A stretch of 64,000 nucleotides of DNA from Microbacterium schleiferi (lineage in GTDB: Bacteria > Actinomycetota > Actinomycetes > Actinomycetales > Microbacteriaceae): the NCBI RefSeq assembly GCF_015565955.1, contig NZ_CP064760.1, positions 620,001 to 684,000 on the forward strand, read 5' to 3'. The notes under the pieces are model-generated. The model worked only from the letters and a program-made list of their open reading frames with translations. It made no database searches and had not been told where the DNA came from. This document shows, in pieces, positions 51,159 through 59,398 of the stretch; positions within the stretch are counted from its first letter, which is position 1; every line of letters begins with the position of its first letter. The translations under genes were made by a program, and so were the position numbers.

Positions 51159-52147
51159 GTCAGGTCCACCTTCTCGTCGGGGAACACTCTTCGCTGCACC
51201 CAGGTGATCACCAGCACGATGACCAGCAGGACGATCGCCATGGCGCTCGCCAGGCCCACCTGTCGGAAGGTGAACGCGGTCTGCAGGGTCTGGATGACGA
51301 AGGTGGAGGTCCCGTTGGCGCCACCGGTCATGATGAAGGGGATCTCGAAGACCGAGAGGCTGCCCGCGATGGCGAGGATGAAGCTGAGCCCGATGATCCG
51401 GCGGATGCCCGGGAAGGTCAGAGCCCAGAACTGCTGCCACTTGTTCGCGCCGTCGATGTCGGCGGCCTCGTACTGCTCGTGGGGGATGGACTGCATGGCG
51501 CCGAGGAAGAGCACGAAGTTCAGGCCCGTGTAGCGCCATACGCTGGTCGCGGCCAGCGAGTAGTTGGCGATCTCGGGGTTGCCGAGCCACTGCGGCGGAC
51601 TCGTGACTCCGAACCACGAGAGGAAGGCGTCGAGCGTGCCGCCCGGCTGGAAGAGGTAGAGGAAGACGAACCCGATGGCCACGCCGTTGATGAGGTACGG
51701 GAAGAACAGCACGCCCCGGAAGAAGTTGGAGAATCGGGTCGAGTTCGACAGCAGCGCCGCGAAATAGAGCGCGATCGCCATCTGGACGAAGGACCCGACG
51801 AAGTAGTAGACGCTGACGAAGAAGACGCCGAAGATGCGCGGATCGGTGAAGACGGCGACGTAGTTGTCGAGCCCGATGAAGTTCTGCTCCTTGTCGATGC
51901 CGTCCCAGTCGGTGAGGCTGTACCAGACCATGTTCGCGGCGGGCAGGTACGTCAGCAGCAGGAGCAGCGCGAGAGCGGCCGCGATGAACAGGTATGGCGT
52001 GAGACGTTCCACGATGCTGCGGCCGGCCGGCGCTCCGGTCGCGCGGGTGGCGCGCGCCCGCGACCGGAACAGGCGTCGCGTCGGACGCTCATGGGTCATC
52101 GGCCCGGTCACGCCGGTGGTCTCTGGTCCTGCGGTGGACATCGACAT
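51155..52147 (-). CDS. Sugar ABC transporter permease, MalF-like
   Basis: 330 residues. A basic N-terminal segment (TRRLFRSRARATRATG) precedes TM helix YLFIAAALALLLLLTYLPA; the transport domain includes the EAA loop EAADIDGANKWQQFWALTFPGIRRI. First permease of the manno-oligosaccharide importer, encoded after the binding-protein gene and separated from it by a GC hairpin. Confidence 0.93.
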   Translation of the reverse strand: MSMSTAGPETTGVTGPMTHERPTRRLFRSRARATRATGAPAGRSIVERLTPYLFIAAALALLLLLTYLPAANMVWYSLTDWDGIDKEQNFIGLDNYVAVFTDPRIFGVFFVSVYYFVGSFVQMAIALYFAALLSNSTRFSNFFRGVLFFPYLINGVAIGFVFLYLFQPGGTLDAFLSWFGVTSPPQWLGNPEIANYSLAATSVWRYTGLNFVLFLGAMQSIPHEQYEAADIDGANKWQQFWALTFPGIRRIIGLSFILAIAGSLSVFEIPFIMTGGANGTSTFVIQTLQTAFTFRQVGLASAMAIVLLVIVLVITWVQRRVFPDEKVDLT

Positions 52148-52169
52148 TGTCAGTCAGGCTCCTCGATGG

Positions 52170-52210
52170 TCTCCCGCGGGCGCCGCTCGGGTGCGGCTCC
52201 CCGCGGGAGA
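52170..52210 (-). promoter_or_regulatory. Intercistronic GC hairpin after the binding-protein gene
   Basis: Perfect 11-base stem TCTCCCGCGGG (52170-52180) / CCCGCGGGAGA (52200-52210) with a further inner GCCGC/GCGGC pairing. It begins 16 bases after the stop of the binding-protein gene and lies before the first permease. Such hairpins can stabilise upstream mRNA or partly terminate, giving more binding protein than permease. An equivalent lies at 60681-60708. Confidence 0.65.
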
Positions 52211-52226
52211 GGGCGGTTGCGGGTGC

Positions 52227-53543
52227 TCAGCCCACCTGGGCGATCGCGTCAGTCCATCGCTGGTTGAGCTCGTCGAAGTAGCTCTGCTTGTCACCCGGGG
52301 CCGCGCCGCGAGCGATGTCGATGAGCTTCTGCCGGTAGATGTTGCCCCAGATGTCGATCTGTGCCGCGTCCGCGATGTTGTTGAACAGCGCCTCCTCGCC
52401 CGCGGGTGCGGGGTTGAGCTCCATCAGCTGCACGCCTTCGTCGGTGAGACCGGCGAGGTTGTCGGGCAGTGGGTCGGCCAGCAGGGCCGAGACCATGCCC
52501 TGAGTGTCGGTGAACCCCGAGTCCTCCAGCAGGAAGTCGATCCACGCCTTGGCGGCCGGCTTCACGTCGGAGTGCACGTTGATGCCGAGGTTGTAGTCCC
52601 CGCCGACCACCGCGTACTGCTCGCCGTCCGGAGCCGTGGCCGGGAACGTCATGTATCCGACGACGGACGGGTCGATGCCGTTGTCCTCTGCCGCGCCCTG
52701 CAACTGTGAGATCGCCCACGATCCGAGGGCCATCGCGGCGATCTTGCCCGTCGCGAAGTCGACCTTCGACTGCTCCCAGTTGGTCGTGAGTGGATCTTCC
52801 TCGGTGAGTCTAGCCGCCACCGAGTCGTAGATCAGCGAGTCGATCGCATAGATGTCGGTGTCGTTGGTCCACGGGGTGTCGTCGTGCGCCATGTCATTCT
52901 GCGCGTCGGGGTTGCCGGTGATCGCGCCGATGTTCCCGGACCACTGGCTCAGCGGCCACCCGTCCTTGTAGTTCGTGTAGAGCGGAATCGCGTCGGTGTT
53001 CTCCTTGATCTTGGCGAGCGCGTCCAGCCACTCGTCCTCCGTCTTGGGGAGCGCGGTGATGCCGGCCTGCTCGAACACGTCCGTGTTGTACACGATGCCG
53101 TTCGCGTTGCCGCCGAGCGCCAGGCCGTACTGGACTCCCTCATAGCTCTTCGGCGCGAGGAAGCGATAGGTGTCGGCGAGCTCGTCGGTCTGGCCGAGCG
53201 GCTCGAAGAAGTCCGAGAACTGGTCGGGAAGCACGCTGTTCGGGATGCCGAGCACGTCGCCGTAGTTGTCGGTGCTCAGGCGCGTGCGCATCTCGCCTTC
53301 GTAGTCGGTGATGCCCTCGAACGTGACGGTGGCATCGGGGTACATCTCGTGGAACTGAGCAGCGTATTCGTCGAACGTGCCGTCCTGGATGAGGTCGGTG
53401 CGCCACGTGACGAACGTCACGTCGCCGGACACGTCTCCGTCGGTGCCCTCGGTCGAGTTGCCGCCGCCGCTCCCTGAGCATCCGGTCAGCACGAGTCCCG
53501 TCGCCGCCAATCCCGCGGCAACGGTCCAGATCTTTCTTGCCAT
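52227..53543 (-). CDS. Sugar ABC transporter substrate-binding lipoprotein (predicted manno-oligosaccharides)
   Basis: 438 residues from the ATG at 53543, with GAGGAGA at the ribosome-binding position. Signal peptide with lipobox LVLTGC (Cys about residue 22), then a Gly/Ser linker and a family-1 solute-binding fold (VTFVTWRTDLIQ, FHEMYPDATVTFEGI, GNANGIVYNTDVFEQAG, ATGKIAAMALGSWAISQL). Ligand inferred from the beta-mannan enzymes encoded downstream. No ATPase gene follows, so the importer probably uses a shared MsiK-like ATPase. Confidence 0.93.
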   Translation of the reverse strand: MARKIWTVAAGLAATGLVLTGCSGSGGGNSTEGTDGDVSGDVTFVTWRTDLIQDGTFDEYAAQFHEMYPDATVTFEGITDYEGEMRTRLSTDNYGDVLGIPNSVLPDQFSDFFEPLGQTDELADTYRFLAPKSYEGVQYGLALGGNANGIVYNTDVFEQAGITALPKTEDEWLDALAKIKENTDAIPLYTNYKDGWPLSQWSGNIGAITGNPDAQNDMAHDDTPWTNDTDIYAIDSLIYDSVAARLTEEDPLTTNWEQSKVDFATGKIAAMALGSWAISQLQGAAEDNGIDPSVVGYMTFPATAPDGEQYAVVGGDYNLGINVHSDVKPAAKAWIDFLLEDSGFTDTQGMVSALLADPLPDNLAGLTDEGVQLMELNPAPAGEEALFNNIADAAQIDIWGNIYRQKLIDIARGAAPGDKQSYFDELNQRWTDAIAQVG

Positions 53544-53614
53544 GGTCGTTTCTCCTCTTCGGTTCACCCTTGAAGCGATGAGCGGCGCCGCCGCGCTGCC
53601 GTTATTTCGCGCCC

Positions 53615-53643
53615 ACACTAGGGGCCGGAGAGCGCCTTTGCAA
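53615..53643 (-). promoter_or_regulatory. Predicted promoter of the mannan-utilisation operon
   Basis: Read on the minus strand: -35 TTGCAA (53643-53638), exactly 17 bases, -10 TAGTGT (53620-53615). It sits 72 bases upstream of the binding-protein start, directly below the candidate LacI operator. Confidence 0.45.
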
Positions 53644-53651
53644 GGACATAT

Positions 53652-53663
53652 GACAACGCTGTC
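53652..53663. promoter_or_regulatory. Candidate LacI-family operator
   Basis: GACAACGCTGTC is a near-palindrome (10 of 12 positions) with the central CG step typical of LacI-family sites. It lies between the divergent mannan operon and lacI-type gene and just upstream of the predicted -35 box. The rest of the 53544-53817 gap is unusually AT-rich around 53690-53740. Confidence 0.45.
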
Positions 53664-53817
53664 TTTTCTTGTCTGAGGATCTTCGCAGAACAAAAATATC
53701 CTTCTAAACAGGCATTTTCAGCGCACGACTAATTCGAAATGACCCGAAATGTCTCTGCGATGTCCATCGTCGTCATTTGGTGAACGAACTGCTAGCCTAT
53801 CCGCGGGACGGAGGACG

Positions 53818-54840
53818 ATGACGGTTCAACAACGCGCGACGCTCGATGATGTGGCCCGGCTTGCCGGGGTGAGCTCGAAGACCGTGTCCCGCGTCTTCAC
53901 CCAGCGTGAGCTCGTCTCGCCGGAGACCGTCGAGCGCGTCCTAAGCGCAGCCAAGCGCCTGCGGTTCCGGCCGAACACCCTGGCGCGCGGCCTCAGACGC
54001 GGGGGCAGCACGAACGCCCTCGGCTTCATCATGGGCGAGTTGAGCAACCCTTTCTACTACAAGGTCGCCTCGGGGATCGAGCGCGAGCTCGCCGACCAGG
54101 GCTATGCGCTCATCGTGGCCACCACCGACGACTCGCCCGAAGGCGAGGAGCGCGTCGCCGACGCGCTCCTCGCGCAGCGGATCGGGGCGCTCCTGATCAT
54201 CCCCGTCTCCGACGACCAGTCCTATCTCGAGGGGGAGCGGCAGCTGGGCACTCCCGTCATCGCGATCGACCGACCGGCGCGCAACCTCGTCGCCGACTCG
54301 CTCGTGCTCGAGAACGGGAAGGGTACCTACGAGACGACGCGGCGCCTGCTCGCCCGCGGGCATCGCCGCATCGGCTATGTCTGCAACCCCGCCTCGGTAT
54401 ACACCCAGGCTGAGCGCCTCCGCGGCTTCCGGGACGCGATGGCCGCCGACGGGATCGCCGACACGAGCCCCTGGGAGCGCCTCGAGGACGATCTCTCGAT
54501 TGCGCCGGACGTGATCGTGCGCGACCTCATGAGTTCGGAGAGTCCGCCGACGGCGCTCATCACGGGGAACAACCGCATGACCATCGGCGCACTCCGCGTG
54601 TTCCGCGAGCTCGGCATCATGGAATCGATGGCACTTGTGGGGTTCGATGACTTCGACACGGCTGATGTCATCGGCGTCACCGTCATCACCTATGACCCGG
54701 TCGAGCTCGGCCGGCAGGCGGCGCGTTTGGCGCTCGAGCGCATGCGGGATCCGGCCGGGTTCACCCAGCAGATTGCGCTGCCGACCTGGATCATCGAGCG
54801 AGGCACCGGCGAGAGGGCGCCACGGAACCAGGACGCGTGA
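53818..54840 (+). CDS. LacI-family transcriptional regulator
   Basis: 340 residues from the ATG at 53818 (GGAGGA just upstream). N-terminal LacI helix-turn-helix ATLDDVARLAGVSSKTVSRV (residues 6-25) and hinge helix FRPNTLARGLRRG (about 48-60), then a periplasmic-binding-protein-like ligand domain (LGFIMGELSNPFYYKVASGIE, GFRDAMAADGI, MALVGFDDFDTAD). Divergent from the mannan operon, so the likely repressor of it, with a manno-oligosaccharide or mannose as inducer. Confidence 0.93.
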   Translation: MTVQQRATLDDVARLAGVSSKTVSRVFTQRELVSPETVERVLSAAKRLRFRPNTLARGLRRGGSTNALGFIMGELSNPFYYKVASGIERELADQGYALIVATTDDSPEGEERVADALLAQRIGALLIIPVSDDQSYLEGERQLGTPVIAIDRPARNLVADSLVLENGKGTYETTRRLLARGHRRIGYVCNPASVYTQAERLRGFRDAMAADGIADTSPWERLEDDLSIAPDVIVRDLMSSESPPTALITGNNRMTIGALRVFRELGIMESMALVGFDDFDTADVIGVTVITYDPVELGRQAARLALERMRDPAGFTQQIALPTWIIERGTGERAPRNQDA

Positions 54841-54849
54841 ACGCGATCG

Positions 54850-54982
54850 ACGCGGACTCGCCGCTGCGCTGGGAGAAGCGGGAGAGATCGTCCTGACCGG
54901 CGCCTTCCTCCACGAGGTCGGCCTGCAGCTTCCGACGGTCTGGCCGCTGCAGGCGTTCGTGATCCACCTCGAGGCCGAGTGA
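54850..54982 (+). pseudogene. C-terminal remnant of a GH36-type alpha-galactosidase
   Basis: The last ~35 codons before the stop at 54980-54982 read EIVLTGAFLHEVGLQLPTVW then PLQAFVIHLEAE, which resembles the C-terminal end of GH36 alpha-galactosidases (GxxLxxVGLQLPVLHPEQAxxxHL). There is no start codon or upstream domain; the frame runs back into the LacI gene, whose stop is at 54840. It is therefore a deletion remnant rather than a gene. An alpha-galactosidase would suit galactomannan, which supports a former larger locus. Confidence 0.55.
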
Positions 54983-55002
54983 GGGGTATGCCCCTCACTC
55001 GG
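54975..55002. terminator. Bidirectional hairpin spanning two convergent stop codons
   Basis: Perfect 12-base stem CCGAGTGAGGGG (54975-54986) / CCCCTCACTCGG (54991-55002) with a TATG loop. It contains both the stop of the alpha-galactosidase remnant and the stop of the minus-strand ABC exporter gene (54995). Confidence 0.75.
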
Positions 55003-56797
55003 CGGAGCGCTGCAGCAACGTCAGACGCGAGTAGGCTCCCTCCGCCCGCAGCAGTTCTTCGTGAGTGCCTGACTCGACGATACGGCCGTGCGAGATGACG
55101 ACGATGCGATCCGCTCCACGCACCGTCGAGAGCCGGTGGGCGACGATGAGCGTCGTACGCCCGCGCCGCGCCCGGTCAAGAGCCTCGGTGACCTTCGACT
55201 CCGACTCCGCGTCCAGAGCGCTCGTGGCCTCGTCGAGTACCAGGATGCGCGGCTCGCGGACCAGGGCGCGCGCGATGGCGAGTCGCTGGCGTTGACCACC
55301 CGAGAGCCGCGATCCGCGTTCTCCGACGAGGGTGTCCAGGCCATCCGGCGAGTCGGCGATGACGTCCATCGCGTTGGCGTCGCGCAGGGCGTGGAGAATC
55401 TCCTCGTCGCTCAGATCGGTCGTGCCGTACGCGACGTTCTCCCGCACCGTGCCCGCCAGTAGCACCGTCTCCTGTGGAACGATCGAGACGGAGCGGCGCA
55501 GCGCGCGGAGGTCGAGCGTGGCGAGGTCCATCCCATCGATCCTCACCTGGCCTCTGGTAGGACGGACAAACCCGAGCACGATGTTCAGGATCGTCGACTT
55601 GCCCGATCCGGATGGCCCGACGAAGGCGACGGTCTGACCCGGTTCGATGCGGAATGAGACACCTTCGAGCGCCGCGACGTTGGCGCCGGGATACCGGACG
55701 GTGACGTCCTCCAGTGCGATCGCACCTGTCACACGGCCGGGGTCGCGCTGTCCCCGCGTGTCTTCGACATCGAGTTCCTCGGCGACATCGGCGACCGAGC
55801 GCATCGCATCCAGTCCCCGCGTCAGCAGCGGAGCGACGCTCATGAGCATGACCACAGCGTTCGTCAGCAATCCGAAGTACGTGCTCAGCAACACGACCTG
55901 GCCGGGGGTGATCGGCAGAGCGCCCGTCACTGCGAGAGTGGCGGCTCCGACCAGACAGATCAGTCCCAGCACCTGGTAAGAGATCCACGACATGGCTCCG
56001 AAGCGCCCGTTGAGAACGTCGAGTTGTCGTCCCGCCTCCCGCACCGACTCGGCACGGGCAGCGACCCGCGCGGTGGCGACATCTTCCAGTCCGTGGCCTC
56101 GGGTGATGGGAAGCAGCGCCGCCATCTCCGTCACCTGCGCCGAGAGAAGTTCGACCTCGCGGCGAAAGGCCTCGTTGCGCTCCGTTGCACGACGTCGGAT
56201 GTAGGCCACGAGGCCAGCAGCCAGGGGGATCGCGAGCGCGAACACGAGCACGAAGGCGGGGACGTTGAATGCTGTGATCACGATCGCGCCCACGAGCGTC
56301 GCGGCGGCCGAGAGCACCGTGGGAAACAACTGCGCGAGCATGAGCTCGAGGTTCTCGACATCGCGGACGATCTTCGTCTGTACGACGGATGCGCTCTGGC
56401 GGTTGTGCACGCCGAACGAGAGCCTCTGGAGGCGAGCGGCCAGTCCCGTGCGCACCGTATACGCCAGGCTCCGGGTCGCGGCGCTGGTGATGCGGATGAA
56501 GATCATCTGGAATGGATAGTTGAGGATCAGCAGCACGAGAGCAAGACCCGCCCAGACGGTGATGTGCCAGAGCGGACCGCCGGCGACCACGATGTCGATG
56601 ACCGCGGCCGTCACGGGCGGCAGCACCCACGTCGGGCTGTCCTTGATGACGAAGGCGCCAAGTGCGCCGCCCAGCGCCCAGCGATAGGGCCGCAGCAGGC
56701 GCAAGAGCGAGCGCAGCGGCCGTGCGCGTTCGACGTCGGCTGTGAGGACGGCCTCGGCGTCGACGAGCGGTATGCGGTCGGTCTGAGGGCTAGACAC
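54995..56797 (-). CDS. ABC exporter half-transporter (MsbA/MDR type)
   Basis: 600 residues. Six TM helices (about residues 35-320), then an NBD with complete motifs: Walker A GPSGSGKST, Q-loop SIVPQETVLLAGTV, signature [14 protein letters not shown], Walker B ILVLDEATSALD and IVAHRLSTV. All catalytic residues are present, so it can work as a homodimer. Its start lies inside the end of the upstream esterase gene (8-base overlap), so the two are co-transcribed. An exporter next to an acetyl-esterase is unusual; a role in sugar export is not implied by sequence and the substrate is open. Confidence 0.92.
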   Translation of the reverse strand: MSSPQTDRIPLVDAEAVLTADVERARPLRSLLRLLRPYRWALGGALGAFVIKDSPTWVLPPVTAAVIDIVVAGGPLWHITVWAGLALVLLILNYPFQMIFIRITSAATRSLAYTVRTGLAARLQRLSFGVHNRQSASVVQTKIVRDVENLELMLAQLFPTVLSAAATLVGAIVITAFNVPAFVLVFALAIPLAAGLVAYIRRRATERNEAFRREVELLSAQVTEMAALLPITRGHGLEDVATARVAARAESVREAGRQLDVLNGRFGAMSWISYQVLGLICLVGAATLAVTGALPITPGQVVLLSTYFGLLTNAVVMLMSVAPLLTRGLDAMRSVADVAEELDVEDTRGQRDPGRVTGAIALEDVTVRYPGANVAALEGVSFRIEPGQTVAFVGPSGSGKSTILNIVLGFVRPTRGQVRIDGMDLATLDLRALRRSVSIVPQETVLLAGTVRENVAYGTTDLSDEEILHALRDANAMDVIADSPDGLDTLVGERGSRLSGGQRQRLAIARALVREPRILVLDEATSALDAESESKVTEALDRARRGRTTLIVAHRLSTVRGADRIVVISHGRIVESGTHEELLRAEGAYSRLTLLQRSAE

Positions 56798-57758
56798 GCG
56801 CGTTCAGGAACGCGGTTTGAGCAAGCCACTGGTAGGCCTGGCCGCCCTCGTGCATGTTGTGGTGGTAGACGGAGATCGCCTTGTCCGCACCGGCGTAGTG
56901 GTTATAGGCAGCGAAGACCGTGGAGGGCGGGCACACCGGGTCGTGTAGTGCGACGGAGAACAGTGCCGGCGCCGTGGCGCGCTTGGCCAGGTTCACGACA
57001 TCGAAGTAGGCCAGCGTATCGAAGACCCGCTCCTCAGCGCCGCGGTGGACGGACAGGTACCGCACGATCTCTTGGTATGGGTCCGCGTCGGTGAGGCCGA
57101 CCGCCCGCTCGAAGTGGCTGAGAAAGGGCACATCCGGCATCGCGGCGACGAGCCCCGGGGTCAATCCGGCAGCCGCGATCGTAATGCCACCTCCCTGGCT
57201 GCCGCCGACCACCGCGACCCGGTCGGGATCGACCTGCGGAAGGGTGCGTACGGCATCCACCGCACGGACGGCGTCCGTGAACACCCGTCGGTAGTAGTAG
57301 TCCTCCGGGCGCTCGATGCCGCGTGTCATGAATCCGCTCGCGGAGGGACCGGTGCCGTGCGGGTCGGCGGTGGCCCCACCGCTGCCCCACATCGACCCCT
57401 GTCCGCGGGTATCCATGAGCAGATAGACATAGCCGGCCGAAACCCATCCGAGGCGCTCTACCGCGAGGCCGCGGCCACCGCCGTAGCCGTTGAACTCCAC
57501 GACGGCCGGCAGCGGCCGCGAAGCCCCGGCGGGCGTGAGCATCCATGCCTTCACGGGGTCTCCCGCGAAGCCGGGGAACGTGACGTCGAAGACCTCGAAC
57601 GCGCGCAACGGCGAGTCGGTCGCCTCGACGAGCGCCTCACCGCCGACCACGCGGGTCTCGTCGAGGGTCGTCGCCCAGAAGTCGTCGAAATCGGCGGGCT
57701 CCCTGACCGGAGGTCGGTAGCGCTCAAGCTCGTCGAGGGGCAGGTCGAATCTGGGCAT
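56790..57758 (-). CDS. CE7 acetyl (xylan) esterase / cephalosporin-C deacetylase family
   Basis: 322 residues from the ATG at 57758, the usual CE7 length. Alpha/beta hydrolase without signal peptide, so it removes acetyl groups from imported oligosaccharides in the cytoplasm. Motifs: MPRFDLPLDELERYRPP at the N-terminus, VEFNGYGGGRGL, MDTRGQGS, nucleophile Ser187 in GGSQGGG, charge-relay Asp in ALHDPVCPPSTVFAAYNHY and His in NMHEGG. Next to a mannan locus it fits acetylated galactoglucomannan. Confidence 0.93.
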   Translation of the reverse strand: MPRFDLPLDELERYRPPVREPADFDDFWATTLDETRVVGGEALVEATDSPLRAFEVFDVTFPGFAGDPVKAWMLTPAGASRPLPAVVEFNGYGGGRGLAVERLGWVSAGYVYLLMDTRGQGSMWGSGGATADPHGTGPSASGFMTRGIERPEDYYYRRVFTDAVRAVDAVRTLPQVDPDRVAVVGGSQGGGITIAAAGLTPGLVAAMPDVPFLSHFERAVGLTDADPYQEIVRYLSVHRGAEERVFDTLAYFDVVNLAKRATAPALFSVALHDPVCPPSTVFAAYNHYAGADKAISVYHHNMHEGGQAYQWLAQTAFLNARV

Positions 57759-58088
57759 GAGAACTCCGTGTGTGATTGTCGGCATGGCAACGATAGGCAC
57801 CGCAGCCGGTCGCGGCAACACGCTGAACCCTCGGCTGTCCCTCACTGTCCTCCGCCATAGGGGAGAGCGAACATGAGTTTGATCTGGTCTTTCCTCATGC
57901 GCGTGGGCGCAGCGCGTCAAGCACTGTCCGGGGGATGTCCGCCGTGGGAAGGTGGCGGTCTGTTCCTTTTCCGCGTGGTAGCGCGGCGTCTGCGTCGCGT
58001 CCGGTGAGATGTAACGGTTTTGTAAACTGTCCATCCAAACCAGTCCACACGCTTGCGGATCTTTTGTTCGTAAGCTGTACTAACAAAC
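57759..58088. other. Divergent regulatory interval upstream of the acetyl esterase and the ROK repressor
   Basis: 330 bases with no supported gene. A 44-codon frame (57873-58007) after GGGGAGAG has an Arg-rich, non-family product and is not accepted. The 58005-58088 part is AT-rich and contains the candidate ROK operator and repeated TTTTGT(A/T)-like words (58018, 58062). Confidence 0.5.
58063..58087. promoter_or_regulatory. Candidate ROK-repressor operator overlapping its own start region
   Basis: TTTGTT (58063-58068) and AACAAA (58082-58087) are inverted repeats spaced by 13 bases; including flanking bases the arms are TTTGTTCGTA / TACTAACAAA. The right arm ends two bases before the ATG of the ROK regulator. 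XylR/NagC-type ROK regulators bind TTTGTT-like inverted repeats, so autoregulation is plausible. Confidence 0.5.
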
Positions 58089-59321
58089 ATGACTGCATCG
58101 GAAGTGCAGCGCGGCTCTTCCACTGAATCCGCGCACACCCTCACGGCTCCCCGCGAGCAGTCTTCCGGTTCGACGGATGCTGTAGCGGGCGGCCACGCGA
58201 CTGCGCAGCGCCGGGGTCTTCGCCGGGTCAAGGTGCTTCCCGAGCACGCCCGGGCCCACAATCGCTCGCTCGTACTGCAGACGCTGTTCCACGACGGCGC
58301 CATGAGCCGCGCCGATCTTTCTCGCGAGACGGGCCTCACCCGCGTCACGATCTCCGACCTCGTGGCCGAGCTCATCGGCGACGGCCTCGTGGCCGAGCTC
58401 GGCATCCGTGAAGCATCGGGCCCGGGCAAGCCCGCGATGGTCGTCGACCTTGACCGCGCAGGCCATCGGATCCTCGGGATCGACCTTTCGGGACCCGATA
58501 CCTTCCTCGGCGCCATCCTGACCATCGACGGCGACATCGTCGCGCGCCACGAGGTGGCCGCGCCGCGCGGAGCAGAGGATGCCCGGGATGCCGTGATCGA
58601 GCTGGCCCGGCGCCTCGTCGCGGATGCGCACGCCCCGGTGCTCGGGGTCGGTGTCGGAGCCCCCGGTGTCGTCGACGACCGTGGCGTGATCTTGAGCGCA
58701 CCGAACTTCGGGTGGACGCAGCTGCCACTGCGCAGCATCCTCGAGGAGGCGCTCGCCCTGCCGGTGCTCGTCGCCAACGACGCCAACGCCGCCGTCCTCG
58801 CCGAATACACCTTCGGCGGCGCTGGCGATGACGTCGTGCTCGTGAAGGTCGGGCGCGGTGTCGGTTCCGGACTCGTCTCTGCCGGTCAACCCATGCGCGG
58901 CGCGCACTTCGCCGCGGGGGAGATCGGTCACGTCACGGTCGGCACCGACGGCGGTCCTCAGTGCGCGTGCGGCAAGGTCGGATGCCTCGAGGCGTGGCTC
59001 TCGGTGCCCGCGCTGACCGCTCGCATGGCCGACGCCAAGACCCCCGCCGACCGTGACCAGCAGCTGCGCGACGCCGGTGAACGCCTCGGCATCGCCCTCG
59101 CGCCCATTGTCGGTGCGCTCGATGTGTCGGAGATCGTACTCTCCGGCCCCGATGAACTTCTCGCCGGACTTCTCGCAGAGGCCACCGTCGAGACGATCCG
59201 TACCCGCACACTCGCCCGGTTCCATGACGGCGTGCGCGTCCGGATGACAGCGCAAGGCCAGGACATCGTCCTGCGCGGCGCGGCTGTCATGGTCCTGTCA
59301 GGCCAGCTCGGGGTGTCGTGA
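58089..59321 (+). CDS. ROK-family transcriptional repressor (NagC/XylR type)
   Basis: 410 residues. The first ~55 residues are low-complexity; the winged helix is at about residues 60-110 (LVLQTLFHDGAMSRADLSRE, TRVTISDLVAELIGDGLV). The ROK domain follows with LGVGVGAPGVVDDRGV, NDANAAVLAEYTFG, GAHFAAGEIGHVTVG and the zinc-binding CACGKVGCLEAW. The sugar ligand is probably an amino sugar or its phosphate, given the ROK kinase and nagB downstream. A later start is possible because of the disordered N-terminus. Confidence 0.93.
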   Translation: MTASEVQRGSSTESAHTLTAPREQSSGSTDAVAGGHATAQRRGLRRVKVLPEHARAHNRSLVLQTLFHDGAMSRADLSRETGLTRVTISDLVAELIGDGLVAELGIREASGPGKPAMVVDLDRAGHRILGIDLSGPDTFLGAILTIDGDIVARHEVAAPRGAEDARDAVIELARRLVADAHAPVLGVGVGAPGVVDDRGVILSAPNFGWTQLPLRSILEEALALPVLVANDANAAVLAEYTFGGAGDDVVLVKVGRGVGSGLVSAGQPMRGAHFAAGEIGHVTVGTDGGPQCACGKVGCLEAWLSVPALTARMADAKTPADRDQQLRDAGERLGIALAPIVGALDVSEIVLSGPDELLAGLLAEATVETIRTRTLARFHDGVRVRMTAQGQDIVLRGAAVMVLSGQLGVS

Positions 59322-59398
59322 CCCGCACCCCATCCATCCCCCCCCGGATAGGTCGCCCGACCTCTTCCGAAACCAAGAGAAACACGAAGGAAGACACC

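Noticed and set aside
57873..58007. 44-codon ORF preceded by GGGGAGAG upstream of the ROK regulator
   Set aside because: Arg-rich product without hydrophobic or conserved features, and it lies in a divergent promoter region; insufficient support.
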